From positions 1 through 64,000 of the forward strand of contig JANFNE010000036.1 in assembly GCA_024867545.1 (NCBI GenBank): a stretch of DNA of 64,000 nt, given 5' to 3'. The notes below the pieces were generated by a model that was not told the DNA's origin, did not search any database, and saw nothing but the letters and a program-made list of their open reading frames with translations. This DNA comes from Phytopythium helicoides (taxonomy: Eukaryota; Oomycota; Peronosporomycetes; Pythiales; Pythiaceae). The translations under genes and the position numbers were made by a program. Positions 42,192 through 51,552 of this stretch are shown here, in pieces. The number at the start of each line of letters is the position of its first letter. Within the stretch, counting starts at the first letter, position 1.

Positions 42192-42212
42192 CGAGAAATG
42201 GGAAGTGAGTGG
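42192..42212 (-). promoter_or_regulatory. Inr+FPR core promoter of secreted-protein copy 2
   Basis: On the minus strand ACTCACTTCCCATTTCT lies about 45-60 bp before the ATG at 42149. It combines TCACTTCC (initiator) and CATTT (flanking element). Confidence 0.6.
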
Positions 42213-42868
42213 ATCGGAGTTGGGAGTCGGCGGTGTGTGCAGCTCCCGCGTGCTCGTTCGTGGGGGTGCTGGAGTCTGCGTCTGTTCTCACGGATTTGCT
42301 TTCTACCGTTCATGCGTGTTGAAGTTTTCGCTGTCAGAGCGTCAGGTTGCGACTCACTGTAGGGTGAACAGGCGTGAGCACGAAAGGATATGTGCCATAA
42401 ATGCTCAAGTCAATCACGAGATTTGCCACCCTCCAAACTGTATCACGCTTCCATGGTTCACTCCCACCGGGTCCCCCTGAGCCAGGAGCGGAGGGGTATC
42501 TCACAGTGGATCATTAGTTTGGATCTGAATCATGTGGCAATCAATATTTATCCGCGACGATAGCCTTTCCAAAGCTTGTCCGTTGCTTGTCGATACGTTG
42601 CAGACACCCCAGACGTATGTACTCTACTCGCTCGATACCCACCGCTGCCGACATAATTTTCCAACGTTCTTGGATCCACTGAGGCCGTTAGTGAGGGTTC
42701 ACTGCAAAGCATGTGTGCTTTCTTTGAGGTAGCATATGACGTCAAAAGAGTTATTGAAACGGTGGTCCATGAATAGCCCTCGGACAGCGAACGATGTGAT
42801 TGGTGGTCCAAAGTATCAGTAAGGTATGCTGCTCATTTCCAGGTCCTTGTTCGTATCACAGAGACTGT

Positions 42869-44145
42869 AGGCATGGAACTGAGGTTGACGATATTCAAAA
42901 GAAGTTGGAGGAACTAGTGGGTTACTTCGTCGACGGCGGTAACTCCGCCAGTCGGGAGTCAAAGCCTCGATATCTCCAAAGTTTTACACTTATCAACAGG
43001 AAGGCTGCAAAAGGCCACGACAGGGTAGCTCAGCGTCTTTTCAATGCTACGACAAAACTATGCGGATGTGATCATTTTGTGCAGTTGGCTGGTTGCTCAG
43101 CTTGGATAGACATGACTGCTTTCCGTAGCGATCTGCGTGTGCTAGAATGCTTCAGATTGCCATTCTGGAACTTCGCGAGCGCTATACATCTAGACTTAGC
43201 TCAGATCTTGCACTGATGGTCGTCAGATCGGGCAATACTCAGCCTCTTCACGAATTGAACGCTCCGTCAGTTATGGATTTGATTCTTGTTTGCAATAGCA
43301 ATGAAAATGGCGTTGGCGGTTGTGAGCCGACGGATTGGCTGCTGGCTAATTGTATAGTGCATGATGAAAGCTGACTCCAGCGACATCGTGACCAGCATCT
43401 GACGCGAGCAGACTTGCAACTGAGCGTCATGCAGCTAGCTCAGAAGTTGCGTATGCTGATTGAAAGTATCTTCGTGACCGTAGAGTCTAGTTTCGCTTTC
43501 TTCTTGACTTAATGCTTGATCCAATGGGAGTGCTTCGCAATACTCCGAAAGGAGCGAAAGGGGTGAAAGGAGCGAAAAAAAGGAAGAACAAAAGATGAAA
43601 AGTGGAGTACCTAGAAAACACATAGACAAGCTAGGCGTAAATCCTGCAAGGCGGTTCAGACTTGCTTTCCACTCTATTTACATTTGGTTTGACAGAGCTC
43701 TTTATTGATACTTTCTGTCTGTAGATACCTCAACTGTACTTCGCCATGCGAACTCCTCGTCAAGCACAAGTTTCAAGCTCCACGACGCTAGTGCTCGGAG
43801 TTGTATTACTCCTCAATTGGTTAATTTTTGTGCATTGGGTTTCCGTACGCCATATTCTCATTTAGCGAAGGGGGAAAAGAGTCTGTTGATCTGTGCGATT
43901 CTGTATGAATTTACCCTGTGGGACGCCGACACTCTGGACAATCGATTCTGGCACAAATCTCGAGCACTCAGATTCCTACAGAAACAAGACCACTACTTCA
44001 CGCACACAACACGCTGTAGTTTTTGCTTTCGCGACGAACCTATCATTATACGGTATCTGTCCGGCATCATGTGTAGTGAAGGAGAGCCATAAGCTTTCGT
44101 GAGCATCACGATTATCAAACACTCCAAATACGGCTTCCATTCCAT
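42869..44145. other. Spacer between the inverted arms
   Basis: 1277 bp that differ in sequence from the arms. The first half (42870-43380) has coding-like but frame-shifted text on the plus strand (LFNATTKLCGCDHFVQLAGC; later LQIAILELRERYTSRLSSDL), perhaps a gene relic of unknown family. The second half holds direct-repeat copy 1 (43493-43979). Confidence 0.5.
43493..43979 (+). repeat. Direct repeat B, copy 1 (inside the inverted-repeat spacer)
   Basis: Similar to 46257-46677, with a roughly 65-bp purine-rich segment (about 43550-43613, GAAAGGAGCGAAAGG-type) present only here. The coding frame of copy 2 is broken here: its ATG corresponds to ACG and a base is missing near 43810. Confidence 0.8.
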
Positions 44146-44801
44146 GAAGTCTCTATGATATGAACGAGGACCTGGAAATGAGCAGCATACCTTACTGATA
44201 CTCTGGACCACCAATCACATCGTTCGCTGTCCGAGGGCTATTCATGGACTACTGTTTCAATAACTCTTTTGACGTCATATGCTACCTCAAAGAAAGCACA
44301 CATGCTTTGCAGTGAACCCTCACTGACGGCCTCAGTGGATCCAAGAACGTTGGAAAATTATGTCGGCAGCGGTGGGTATCGAGCGAGTAGAGTACATACG
44401 TCTGGGGTGTCTGCAACGTATCGACAAGCAACGGACAAGCTTTGGAAAGGCTATCGTCGCGGATAAATATTGATTGCCACATGATTCAGATCCAAACTAA
44501 TGATCCACTGTGAGATACCCCTCCGCTCCTGGCTCAGGGGGACCCGGTGGGAGTGAACCATGGAAGCGTGATACAGTTTGGAGGGTGGCAAATCTCGTGA
44601 TTGACTTGAGCATTTATGGCACATATCCTTTCGTGCTCACGCCTGTTCACCCTACAGTGAGTCGCAACCTGACGCTCTGACAGCGAAAACTTCAACACGC
44701 ATGAACGGTAGAAAGCAAATCCGTGAGAACAGACGCAGACTCCAGCACCCCCACGAACGAGCACGCGGGAGCTGCACACACCGCCGACTCCCAACTCCGA
44801 T

Positions 44802-44820
44802 CCACTCACTTCCCATTTCT
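44802..44820 (+). promoter_or_regulatory. Inr+FPR core promoter of secreted-protein copy 3
   Basis: CCACTCACTTCCCATTTCT, 45-62 bp before the ATG at 44865, matches the oomycete start-site consensus and is identical to the mirrored element in the left arm. Confidence 0.6.
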
Positions 44821-44864
44821 CGACGTCCTTGACACTTCTCCAACCAGCCTTCCCTTACGTCCCC

Positions 44865-45608
44865 ATGAAGACCAGCGCCGTCCTCCTCCTCGTTTGGGCC
44901 GCATTCGTGGGCCACTCGGAGGGCAGTACCTCCGCGGCCAAGCAGAAGGTTCAGATGCACGTCGAGTACTCCGACAACCTCGTCAACGTCGGCAACCTCA
45001 ACATCTTCGGCGCAACGTGGCAGAAGATCTACGCGACCGAGGGCAACGGCCAAGGCGCTATCAACGATGACACCTACCAGACCTACTCCAGCGCGTGCAA
45101 GGGTGCGGAAAGCGCGAATTTCGACTTGAATGTGCGCGTGGAGATGAACGGTGCGTGGGGAGCCAACGACGAGACCGGCATCAACACGTATCAGATGCGA
45201 GATGCCATCGTGCAGACGGCGTGGGCGGCGTACAACCAGCTCGCCATCGCCAAGCGGTACGATGTGTACACCCTTTGCCGCGGCTTCACGTGGCAAGAAT
45301 CTGTTTCGTACACGTCGTCTGCAGCGTGTGGCCCCAAGAGCTCCGTCGCCTGTCCGAAGTCTTGCGAAAGTGAAATGCTGCAGTGCATGGACCACTTCTA
45401 CGGTCTCTACCTTCCCTCGACACTTCGCGTGAGCGCATACCTTGGCGATCAGTTGCTCGCAGACTCCATCACCTTCACTATCAGCGCGTCTTCCATCCAG
45501 TCCAACGATGGCTGTGGCATTGTCGGCGTTATCGCCGAGAAGCTGGCTGGATTCGTCCCTGTGGTCGGCTCTCTCTTCGCGGCGGGTATCAAGTTCGAGT
45601 GCAGCTAG
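44865..45608 (+). CDS. Secreted cysteine-containing protein, family A copy 3
   Basis: 247 aa, MKTSAVLLLVWAAFVGHSEG signal peptide, otherwise as copy 2 with Val instead of Phe in IVGVIAEKLAGF. The promoter, signal peptide and all cysteines are intact in both inverted copies, so both may be expressed. Compared with copy 1 at 20288 the family blocks MHVxYSD, WQKIYATEGN, MNGAWGAND, QMRDAIVQTAW and PVVGSLFAAGI are conserved. Confidence 0.85.
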   Translation: MKTSAVLLLVWAAFVGHSEGSTSAAKQKVQMHVEYSDNLVNVGNLNIFGATWQKIYATEGNGQGAINDDTYQTYSSACKGAESANFDLNVRVEMNGAWGANDETGINTYQMRDAIVQTAWAAYNQLAIAKRYDVYTLCRGFTWQESVSYTSSAACGPKSSVACPKSCESEMLQCMDHFYGLYLPSTLRVSAYLGDQLLADSITFTISASSIQSNDGCGIVGVIAEKLAGFVPVVGSLFAAGIKFECS

Positions 45609-45817
45609 ACTTCTTGTCTAGCGTCCATGAATGTATCGCTATGTTTCTGCGAGATTCTAGATGTGATGAACACAGCGCGCGGGGGTGCTCTTCGTCCGTA
45701 CGAGAGTACTGCGCACCATTAGATGGTACCTACATGTTACTTGATGAAAACATCGTCTCGTACCTTGAAGAGCGCTATGAGATATTTCAGAGTAAGCAAG
45801 TGTGCTGTACTGTCGAC

Positions 45818-46256
45818 ACACTTGCTCCTTGACGGTCATTCGCATTGCGAATGGCCGGTCACCTTGCACGAGCGAAAACACATCAGCTCCAGCATCACAA
45901 CAGTAACAGTCGCAGGTAGGTGGTAGCTCGAGTTGTGTAAATGGCCCATCTCCAGTAGCCACCGCAGCCACAGCTGTTGTCGTGAGGGCATTGCGGCTGT
46001 AGAGTCCCTAGAGATTGCTACGGAGTTCCCTGGCATTCCGTGCAGTGGGTTCCCTTTCGTTTAGTCAGATACATTTCGCGTCCTGGGTGTTTTCAACTCG
46101 TCTCCGTTTCTGGACCTGTCGAGAGAGCAACGCCAGCAGAGTGCTTGAGTTTGTTGACTCTGCCACGATTGCAGGCCATAAAGTGAGGATGCAGCTCATG
46201 TCTGAATAAGGAGAGATACCACAGATGACTATGTGCGCAGCGGTGTATTGTTTGGT
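45818..46256. other. Intergenic region right of the inverted repeat
   Basis: About 440 bp; no gene recognised. Confidence 0.5.
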
Positions 46257-46677
46257 TCCGCTTTCTTCTTGGCTTGATACCTGATCCAGTGGGAGTGCTT
46301 CGCAATACCTAGAAAACACATAGATGAGATAGGCGTATCCTGTAAGGCGACTCGGACTTGCTTTCCTCTCTATCTAGATTCGGTTTGACAGAGCTCTTTA
46401 TTGATATTTCCTGTTTGTAGATACCTCTACTTTACTTCGCCATACGAATTCCTTGTCACACACACGTTTTCAAGCTCCACCATGCCAGTGCTTGGAGTTG
46501 TATTACTCCTCACTTTGCTGCCTTTCTGGGCATTGGCTTTCCGTATGCCATATTCTCATTTAGCGAAGGGGGAAAAGAGCCTGTTGATCTGTGCGATTCT
46601 GTATGAATTTACCCTGTGGGACGCCGACACTCTGGACAATCGATTCTGGCACAAATCTCGAGCACTCAGATTCCTAC
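46257..46677 (+). repeat. Direct repeat B, copy 2
   Basis: Second copy of 43493-43979. The last about 160 bp (TTTAGCGAAGGGGGAAAAGA to AGATTCCTAC) are almost unchanged between copies, while the first half is more diverged. Confidence 0.8.
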
Positions 46678-46736
46678 GGGAAACGATATGCTGTATCTCA
46701 TTTCTCCACCTAGTGGTCGTAGTATGTAGGAAGTAG
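46482..46736 (+). CDS. Possible small secreted or truncated protein in repeat B
   Basis: 84 aa. MPVLGVVLLLTLLPFWALAF is a good signal peptide; RMPYSHLAKGEKSLLICAIL and EFTLWDADTLDNRFW follow. The sequence conserved between the two repeat copies ends at RALRFL, so the last residues belong to unrelated flank. The copy at 43.5 kb has lost the ATG and the frame. It may be a fragment of a larger gene. No known family recognised. Confidence 0.3.
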   Translation: MPVLGVVLLLTLLPFWALAFRMPYSHLAKGEKSLLICAILYEFTLWDADTLDNRFWHKSRALRFLRETICCISFLHLVVVVCRK

Positions 46737-47256
46737 GCCGTTGATGGAGGAACAACGTGTTATAAAACATGCTTGGCTTGGTTGGATGTTCTGTAGACTC
46801 GCGCGAGAGTCCATAGCAATATTGGGAAGTTTGTCTGCCATCTTGTTGTAGTCCCTGACTTGTAGTGGCGTTGCAATGCTCGGGCCAGAAAGATTTCTGC
46901 TAGCCGGTACGGTTACACCCGTCTGGAATGTGTCCGCCTTCCTGTCGGGATGAGAGAGCTGTCACCGATTCCATAGACTCGACCCACCGCCACCTCGTCC
47001 AAGATTTGGTGGAGATCAACAAATGCCTTCCGACAGAACCACGGGTCACATAACGCGGTGTTCCATTTGTATAATCTCAAAAACACGGTAGCATTTACCA
47101 TCGCGCCCACATCACCACAATCTATTTCTATAGCCGTGCTGCTATCAGCATCATCTCGTCACGTCATTTATCAAAAGCAGGTGCAAATGAGGTTGACGAA
47201 TCTTCAACCACGGCGGGGGTCGCCTGGCGCCGCCATCTCTTGACCTTCTCCTCCTC
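46737..47256. other. Intergenic region
   Basis: About 520 bp; nothing recognised. Confidence 0.5.
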
Positions 47257-48872
47257 ATGGCGACGACGGCGAGGCTCACGTTCGACAAGCAGGTGGCGGT
47301 GGTGACGGGCGCGGGCCGCGGCCTGGGGCGCGCGTGGGCGCTGGCGCTGGCGGCGCGTGGCGCGCGCGTCGTGGTCAACGACTGCGACGCCGACCGCTCG
47401 CTGGTGGACGAGGCGGTGCGCGCGATCCGCGCGGCCGGCGGGGAGGCCGTGGGCGACTACCACAGCGTCGCGGACGGCGCCAGGATCGTGCAGACGGCGC
47501 TCGACAGCTTCCAGCGGCTCGACATCCTCATCAATGTGCGTGGCCGGCTAGACTCGATGGTAGATGAGGCTGGCTGCTGGGGATGCTGACCGCGGATGGG
47601 GACGGCCAGAACGCCACGGTCATCCGCGACGGATCGTTCCGCAACATGACGGAGAAGGACTGGTGCGAGCGCGAGCGATGGGCACGCGAGGAAAAGGCAG
47701 ACTGCTGACGTGGGAGCCTTACGGACGTGCAGGGACGAAGTGTACCGGTCGAGCCTGTTTGGGACGTTCGTGGTGACCAAGGCGGCGTGGCCGGTCATGC
47801 GCAAGCAGCGCTACGGCCGCATCATCAACTGCGTGTCGGCCTCGGGGCTTTATGGCAACTTTGGACAGGTCAACTACGCAGCCATGAAGATGGGGCTCGT
47901 GGGCTTTACGGTCGCGCTCAACCGCGAAGGTATCGACGAGGATTTCTCATGGACGGGATTCTGCTGGGCTTGTTCTTGACCCGTGCCTGTGGTGCTGCGA
48001 GCAGGTGTCAAGTACAACATTCGCGTGAATGCCGTGTCCCCCGTTGCGGGCACCCGACTGACGCAGCCACTGTGGCCCGCGGACGTGTACGACACGTTGA
48101 CGCCGGAGCTCACGTCACCCATCATTGTGTACATGAGCCATCCGAGCTGTGAGTCTGCTGGACAGCTCTTCGAGCTTGGTGGTGGCTGGGTCGGCGCACT
48201 TCGCTTGCAGCGCACTCACGGTGTCGGGTTTCCGACCGACCCGGAGCACTTCACACCCGAGCTCGTGGCCGAGCAATGGCGCGCGATTGTGGATTTCAGC
48301 CGCGTGACGCACCCGTCCTCGACCCAGGAAGCATTCGAGCCGATGATGCGAAACGTGCACTCGCCATCGGCATCGCTCACGACCGCACGCTCGCAAGAGT
48401 GCGCTGAGATCTTCGACCGGCTCCGTCTCACGCTTCGCGAGAAGGGAGCGGCAATTAGCAAGCAGATCTCGGGCGTGCTCGAGTGGCACATCAACAAACA
48501 TGTGTGGACAATCTCGCTGCTTCACGGAAAAGGCACCGTGTCCGAAGGCGTCGATCCTCGCGGACTCACGCCAGATCTCCAGATCGACATGGACGAGCGT
48601 GACTTCCTTGACCTCGCCAGCGGCAAGTTACGGCTTCAGCAGGTACGATAGCGTGTACTGTACCCTCTTCAACTCTGGGAGCATCCACAGACGATTGATG
48701 TCTGGGATTTGCTGTTGACCTTAGCGATTAAACTAACGATTCGGTGTTTTCGATGGCTGTGCAACGACAGGCATTGATCCGCAAGAAGCTCCGGCTCCAA
48801 GGCAACCTGAAGCTCGCAATGAAGCTCCAGCCGTTCGCGGACCTGCTTCAGACTCAGCAAGCCAAGTTGTAA
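47257..48872 (+). CDS. Peroxisomal SDR-SCP2 fusion (multifunctional enzyme-like oxidoreductase)
   Basis: Exons 47257-47535, 47610-47662, 47733-47929, 48005-48642, 48771-48872 (1269 nt, 422 aa). N-terminal short-chain dehydrogenase as in MFE-2/HSD17B4: cofactor loop [43 protein letters not shown] (NNAG motif reads NNAT), [29 protein letters not shown] and catalytic YAAMK, then [14 protein letters not shown]. The C-terminal part (about aa 300-422) is an SCP2 sterol/acyl-CoA carrier domain ([47 protein letters not shown]). The protein ends QQAKL, a PTS1 signal, so a peroxisomal beta-oxidation or sterol side-chain role is likely. The hydratase domain found between these modules in animal MFE-2 is absent. 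Confidence 0.9.
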
Positions 48873-49949
48873 GCGGAACCCACCTAGGTCTCTCGCGCAT
48901 GGATCCGAATGGATTGTGTAGAGAGAGCTGGATTGCATTTCAGCGTAGGCAAATGGTGTTGCAAACGAGGGGGTGAGGGAAGAGTGAGACCGATGAATGC
49001 ACGTTCCTTGTGCGGACTTGCGCCAAAGTGCGACAACGAATCGCAATGCTGCATCTATCTTGTTGACGTTGATTTCCAAACGGATGTGCGGAGTCCACAC
49101 GGCGGACATCTCAGTCCAGCTCTCTTTGTTCTGTTCTCGTACGCGGTAGTGTCATTCAGACACGGCTTCGAGCGTGCTCCATGACGCAGACGCATGCAGC
49201 ATGTCTGTGGATGCACTTGAGTGTACTGGTTGAAGAAGTGAGCAATGCGAGTCCTCGCTGTGACAGACTACAGAGTTCTTGTAAATTCCTGCGGCAAGAA
49301 AAAAGGCGAGTGTGTATGGTGCTGCGATTGGTGAACAAATCATCATCTTCACGTCAACTGAGAGCCCCTGGCAAGATTGGATGACTTCCCGCGAGATGCG
49401 TGATGTGAGGAACCCGTCGTGCGCAATCGGTCAACAGGAGTTTACACTTGTCGACACCTACATCCAAAGTTCGACTGCTTCCTGTGGCTTGATTGCTGTC
49501 AATCCTCGCCGGCTGGCGGAGGTGGAAAGTGAATCCAGTGGCTGCTCAAGGTTTCGCCATAGAGACGCGCGTGAATGGCTTCAGCTGACTTTCAGTCTCT
49601 TCGAAGAGATTGTGTACTTACAAAGTCTGCGCAGCTAGTTTTATCCGGCCGCATCCTCACGTGAGGCGTAGGAATGCATCACCAATCCTCTTTCCGTCCA
49701 AATCGCTGAAGCCATCAGGACGGCGAAGTGTTGAACAGGGAGCCCTCTCTCTTGATTGACCACGTTACCGTCATGAAAATTTGGCGAACATCGACGTAGA
49801 TGGTGTGCCGCCATGCCGTAAGCATGTTGTAAGCTGCCTTACGCCTTCGCAGACGTAAGCAGGTGCCTGTTCCACTGTTGATGACCCAGAATGGCCCTCT
49901 GTCTTCGTTGACTGCTCGGTCTCACTTTGAGATTTGTCTTCAGGGGAAG
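48873..49949. other. Intergenic region SDR-SCP2 - HTH-UPRT
   Basis: About 1.1 kb. A 108-codon plus-strand frame (49312-49638) has no recognisable motif and is not called. The HTH-UPRT frame is open upstream to 49863 with another ATG at 49881; TCTTCAG just before ATG 49950 could be a splice acceptor. Confidence 0.45.
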
Positions 49950-51373
49950 ATGCTGTCATCTCCGCCTCTGCCCAAGCTCTCGACATATCTGCGGCCATCT
50001 CGGGTTGACAGCCCTACCAACGAGCTGCTCTTGGTGTTCTCACCCGGTCGACGGGAGGCGCCTTCGTCCATCGACAGCGAGAGCAGCGTTTCCGTGTTTG
50101 ATAGTAGTCCGGCCAATGCGGCTGGCTCCAGCCCTGCTGCTAGGAACAGCGACAAGCCTGCACGAATCCGGGGGCGAAAGTCAAGGTACCTGAGCGAGGC
50201 AGATCGCCGAGACATTGTCAATCGAATCAACGCTGGAGAGAAACAGATCACACTCGCGACTGAATACTGTGTGAGCCGAGCTGCTGTCTGCAACTTGTAC
50301 AAGCATTGGAAGCAAAAGCCAAAACGCAGTAACCAGGAAATCGGCAGCAGGCCTGCTAAACGTCGCACATCCTCCGACGCCTCAGACACAACCAGTACTG
50401 TTGACAACAGTCCAGCGGGGTCGAGCATATTTGCACAGCTGCAGCAGCAACTCAAGGATCAAGAACACCAGAGCTACGACTGGGAAGCCCACCACGGTTA
50501 TCACACTTCTCCTCCTCCTCCTCCGCCAGCGAAGTCAAAACACTCACCGATTCGCCCGAGCTTCCACGATATCGCCTCTGTCGTGCCCGCCGATAAAGAG
50601 ACAACGGAGATTCAAACGCCTCCCAGTAGCAGCTGGGCTTCTTTTGTACCATTCCGAGTTCACGAGGCGTCGGCCAGTTCACTCGCCATTCGCCGCTTGG
50701 TGGGCGATCTCCGTGACAGTCGCTGCGTCGGTGATGAATTCCGGAAGTATGCGTCGCGGCTGATGCGACTACTGATCGAAGAGGCATTGACGCTGCTACC
50801 GAGCCACGATGTTGAAGTACAAACTAGTTGCGGGGACATTTGCCGTGTTGCTCGCCCCATGGAAGAGCGCGCCATTTGTGGGATCACAATGGAGCAGTCG
50901 CCAGCGTATTTGTTTGAGGCGTTCTCTATTATCCAGCCTGATGCACTGTCGGGTTTCGTAGAGGTAGACCGACCGATCTCAACCGACGACGCGTTCAGGA
51001 AATCGTCCTCAACGAATTCACAACTGCCGCGGATGAACTCGCGTAACGTCACGATTCTGCTCGATGTCGAGTGTGCAACTGGTGCAGAGGCCTGTGCCGC
51101 GCTACAGCATCTCGTGAACGCGTGTGCAGTCGATCCTCGGACAATCTACTTCGTGACAGTGATCAGTTCGCGACCGGGGCTCCAGTTCATTCACGAGGCG
51201 TATCCAGGTGAGGTCTTGCTGTTGTAGTAGCTGAGTAGATGTGACACCAAGAACTTTGCTTACACTTGCCTTTTCGCAATGCAGATGTAAACCTGATCAC
51301 AGCGCAGATGGACGCAACACTGGACGACGAGAATCGGATCCGCCCTGGTCTACCTGGCTTTCGTTGCCTGTGA
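49950..51373 (+). CDS. Psq/CENP-B-type HTH fused to a uracil phosphoribosyltransferase-like domain
   Basis: Exons 49950-51207 and 51285-51373 (1347 nt, 448 aa); the 77-bp intron is GT..AG. After a Ser/Pro-rich start, aa about 79-127 form a helix-turn-helix: GRKSRYLSEADRRDIVNRIN, GEKQITLATEYCVSRAAVCN, LYKHWKQ, with a basic flank (AKRRTSSD). Residues about 244-448 resemble uracil phosphoribosyltransferase: LRDSRCVGDEFRKYASRLMR, LLIEEALTLLP, ICGITMEQSPAYLFEAF, the PRPP-loop equivalent LLDVECATGAEA, PRTIYFVTVISSRPGLQFIH and LITAQMDATLDDENRIRPGL. The chain stops at PGLPGFRCL, short of the GDRYFGT tail that normally binds uracil. The UPRT part may be a degenerate sensor controlling DNA binding; that is inference. 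Convergent with the Fanzor gene, 179 bp away. Confidence 0.8.
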
Positions 51374-51552
51374 GTGTGGAGAGTGAAATTGCTAGCACTC
51401 GCCTTCGGCTCGCGGGTATGGCCGTGGTAAACCCGGCATCCTACGATAAACTGGGAATGGAACCCAGTGAATATGCAACAATGCATGAGTATACAGTGCT
51501 ATCTGCGTGCAACGCTGAGCGCACCTGCAGACACTTTGTGGCCCCTGATGTG
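51374..51552. other. Short convergent intergenic region, possible Fanzor omegaRNA zone
   Basis: Lies directly 3' of the Fanzor stop on the minus strand. TnpB/Fanzor guide RNAs usually derive from this side. No structure was folded here. Confidence 0.3.

Larger units (their letters stand above)
41197..42868 (-). repeat. Left arm of 1.67-kb inverted duplication
   Basis: Reverse complement of 44146-45817, nearly identical base for base over about 1672 bp. Outer limit is at GTCAACAGTACAGC (41197), inner limit near CAGAGACT (about 42868), where similarity stops. It contains secreted-protein gene copy 2, its promoter and its 5' flank. Arms of equal length with a handful of differences indicate recent origin or ongoing conversion. 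Confidence 0.9.
44146..45817 (+). repeat. Right arm of 1.67-kb inverted duplication
   Basis: Mirror of 41197-42868. Inner end near 44146; outer end at GTACTGTCGAC (45817), after which the flanks differ. It contains secreted-protein gene copy 3 in plus orientation. The arms are transcribed away from each other, so the spacer holds no shared coding part. Confidence 0.9.

Noticed and set aside
41619..42362. 247-codon frame antisense to the secreted protein (and its mirror 44652-45395)
   Set aside because: It overlaps the real gene with signal peptide and promoter; its composition (Arg/Val/His-rich) is that of an antisense shadow.
42800..43216. 138-codon plus-strand frame crossing the inner edge of the left arm
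   Set aside because: Its first part lies in the inverted repeat and the rest in the spacer, so the frame is chimeric; kept only as a possible relic in the spacer entry.
47536..47609. Reading through into GCTGGCTGC after ATCAAT, implying a frameshift in the SDR gene
   Set aside because: A GT..AG intron ending at GGCCAG restores NNA.VIRD.SF exactly as in the SDR family, so no frameshift is needed.
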